NCBI RefSeq assembly: GCF_947491715.1
Contig: NZ_CANLKR010000016.1
Span: forward strand, 48,584-112,583
DNA length: 64,000 nucleotides
Origin: an uncultured Shewanella sp.
Lineage (GTDB): Bacteria; Pseudomonadota; Gammaproteobacteria; Enterobacterales; Shewanellaceae
Direction: 5' to 3'
The position numbers and the translations under genes are program-made. Numbering within the stretch: the first letter of the stretch is position 1; the number at the start of each line of letters is the position of its first letter. The notes beneath the pieces were generated by a model that was given only the letters and a program-made list of their open reading frames with translations, did not search any database and was not told the DNA's origin. Of the stretch, positions 62,859 to 64,000 are shown piece by piece.

Positions 62859-63926
62859 ATGCCAACGAGAATTCAAGCAGGTTTCAAAGCAATACGTTCT
62901 GAACAAATGTTCAATGAACACAATAAGTTAAAAGACATAGAAAAATATGACAAGATTAACCTCGGATCATATCAAAAGCATGCGTTGGATTATGTGGTTC
63001 AAGAAAGTAATACAGACATAAATAATGTGGTTCAAGAAAGTAATACTAAGGGTGTATTAGATACTCTTTATGACGCAATATTACAAATTAAAGAGTGGTT
63101 ATCTGATTTAATATTTGGCGATACAACTAAAAAACTAGATACCTTATTGATGGAATTGTTTGATCCAAGTGCGGATACGAACTCTATCATGAAGAAAATG
63201 AATAATATGTCAGGGATTTTTGCTTCAGAAAACATATTTGATCGCACAGCTGTAATATTCGGACATGGATACCTTCCTAGCTCTGAAGATAAACTAATGT
63301 ATGAAGCACATATTTATAATCGAGATAATAATCTTTCGTATATCTGGGTTAGGGAATGCAGCGAAGATAGCAAAGAAGGATCAGTAATAACATTTAAAAA
63401 AATTCGTGGTCAGGTAACAGATATGAAAACTTATAATAACCTTCCCACAATAATGGAATATTCAACGACCATTCCTGTTCATACTGATCTGAATGAGACT
63501 GCAGAAACGCGTGCACACGCTCATAATCATGTTAGTGAATATCTGAATAAAATAGCAACTCTCTATGACAATTCCAATGCTCCTAAAATTGAAATTACGG
63601 CAGCAAAAAAACTTATATCTATGTTACTGAGGTATGTAAGAGAGCCTCAACGACAAATAGAAAATATACGTCAAGATTGGTCAAATTATCAAAAATTATA
63701 TGAAAAATGCACTAGCACACAAGAGTCTACATTTTTACCAAAAATCAGTATCAATACAAAACAAAATGAAATAAAAATAAGTATTTCAAAAGTTTATGAT
63801 AAAGAGAATAATAAAGTTCTTGACGACTTTTCTATAACAAGATATCAAGAACGAGGTTATAATGCACATGAAACAGGGCTTCCTATCTATAATCTAGATT
63901 CGAAACCGACTCAGTTAATTAACTAA
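62859..63926 (+). CDS. 355-residue protein of unknown function, candidate effector-like
   Basis: I do not recognise this protein. It is soluble, with no Sec signal or membrane segment. An internal 11-codon direct repeat near residue 45 encodes VVQESNT twice. A helical region (LDTLYDAILQIKEWLSDLIF) is followed by a mixed domain (DRTAVIFGHGYLPSSEDKLM, NLSYIWVRECSEDSKEG). The C-terminal part is helical (AAKKLISMLLRYVREPQRQI) and ends in a hydrophilic tail. AGG lies before the ATG. It is markedly AT-rich and bordered upstream by AT-rich non-coding DNA, so it looks horizontally acquired. By composition and structure it is reminiscent of effector or toxin genes, but no chaperone or immunity gene is visible beside it. 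The 74 bases after its stop hold nothing recognisable. Confidence 0.7.
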   Translation: MPTRIQAGFKAIRSEQMFNEHNKLKDIEKYDKINLGSYQKHALDYVVQESNTDINNVVQESNTKGVLDTLYDAILQIKEWLSDLIFGDTTKKLDTLLMELFDPSADTNSIMKKMNNMSGIFASENIFDRTAVIFGHGYLPSSEDKLMYEAHIYNRDNNLSYIWVRECSEDSKEGSVITFKKIRGQVTDMKTYNNLPTIMEYSTTIPVHTDLNETAETRAHAHNHVSEYLNKIATLYDNSNAPKIEITAAKKLISMLLRYVREPQRQIENIRQDWSNYQKLYEKCTSTQESTFLPKISINTKQNEIKISISKVYDKENNKVLDDFSITRYQERGYNAHETGLPIYNLDSKPTQLIN

Positions 63927-64000
63927 TACCAATCTGCACTCAAATATGATCTAATATAGTACGATTTCATTTCGCTTTAAAACATGTCAAATTATTCTGC

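Overview
The window looks like chromosomal DNA of a marine gammaproteobacterium of the Shewanella or close Alteromonadales type. The evidence is a moderately low G+C content, the conserved block smc-zipA-ligA next to cysZ-cysK, the use of SMC rather than MukBEF, the sohB / VolA-like lipase / yciK neighbourhood, and a FadL-GMC oxidoreductase-aldehyde dehydrogenase lipid operon. The genus is an inference; no rRNA or tRNA gene is visible.

Left end (1-11.3 kb, minus strand): a contact-dependent-inhibition-like polymorphic toxin locus. Two adjacent genes encode a split exoprotein. The first (8456-11269) carries the TPS/haemagglutination domain. The second (4555-8442) has its own long signal region, FHA-type beta repeats, a DUF637-like segment, a pretoxin region and an EndoNS_2-type nuclease. 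Downstream lie an immunity gene and then a series of displaced orphan toxin-immunity cassettes (AHH-type nuclease; a lone immunity gene with a possible toxin remnant; Ntox21-type toxin with an immunity gene cut by the window edge). Both orphan toxin modules begin with the same degenerated copy of the parental coding sequence, including the same in-frame stop. Each of the three complete immunity genes is followed by a near-identical terminator hairpin. No TpsB/CdiB transporter is present in the window.

11.6-26.6 kb: a small secreted protein with a 9-bp repeat in its signal peptide, a secreted protein of alpha/alpha-toroid appearance, and then housekeeping genes: ligA (with an unusual low-complexity insert), zipA and smc on the minus strand, cysZ and cysK on the plus strand, and a TetR regulator divergent from ycaO.

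26.7-37.4 kb: an AT-rich accessory island. It holds a 746-residue orphan protein, a nested IS4/IS630 graveyard, an 8-bp VNTR, a two-domain cystatin-like protein, a CesT-like type III chaperone directly upstream of a proline-rich candidate effector with an ADP-ribosyltransferase-like R/FTT/E pattern, a membrane-anchored tail-collar-like protein, a secreted PLC-like enzyme with a ricin-type lectin domain, a GNAT acetyltransferase, and repeats. No type III secretion apparatus is present.

37.4-45 kb (minus strand): an apparent lipid-use operon, FadL - PLP fold-type III enzyme - GMC oxidoreductase - small partner protein - aldehyde dehydrogenase, interrupted by a nested tandem repeat derived from the 3' end of the PLP-enzyme gene. 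45.4-54.4 kb: ugd, a PanE-like reductase, a metzincin-like secreted protein whose zinc motif has lost its glutamate, sohB, a VolA-like surface lipase and yciK. 54.7-64 kb: a sphingomyelinase-like secreted phosphodiesterase, a DUF4156-like lipoprotein, a YiiM-like MOSC protein, SelO, an SGNH-hydrolase lipoprotein and an unidentified 355-residue protein. A recurring theme is secreted or surface lipid-active enzymes: PLC-like, VolA-like, sphingomyelinase-like and SGNH.
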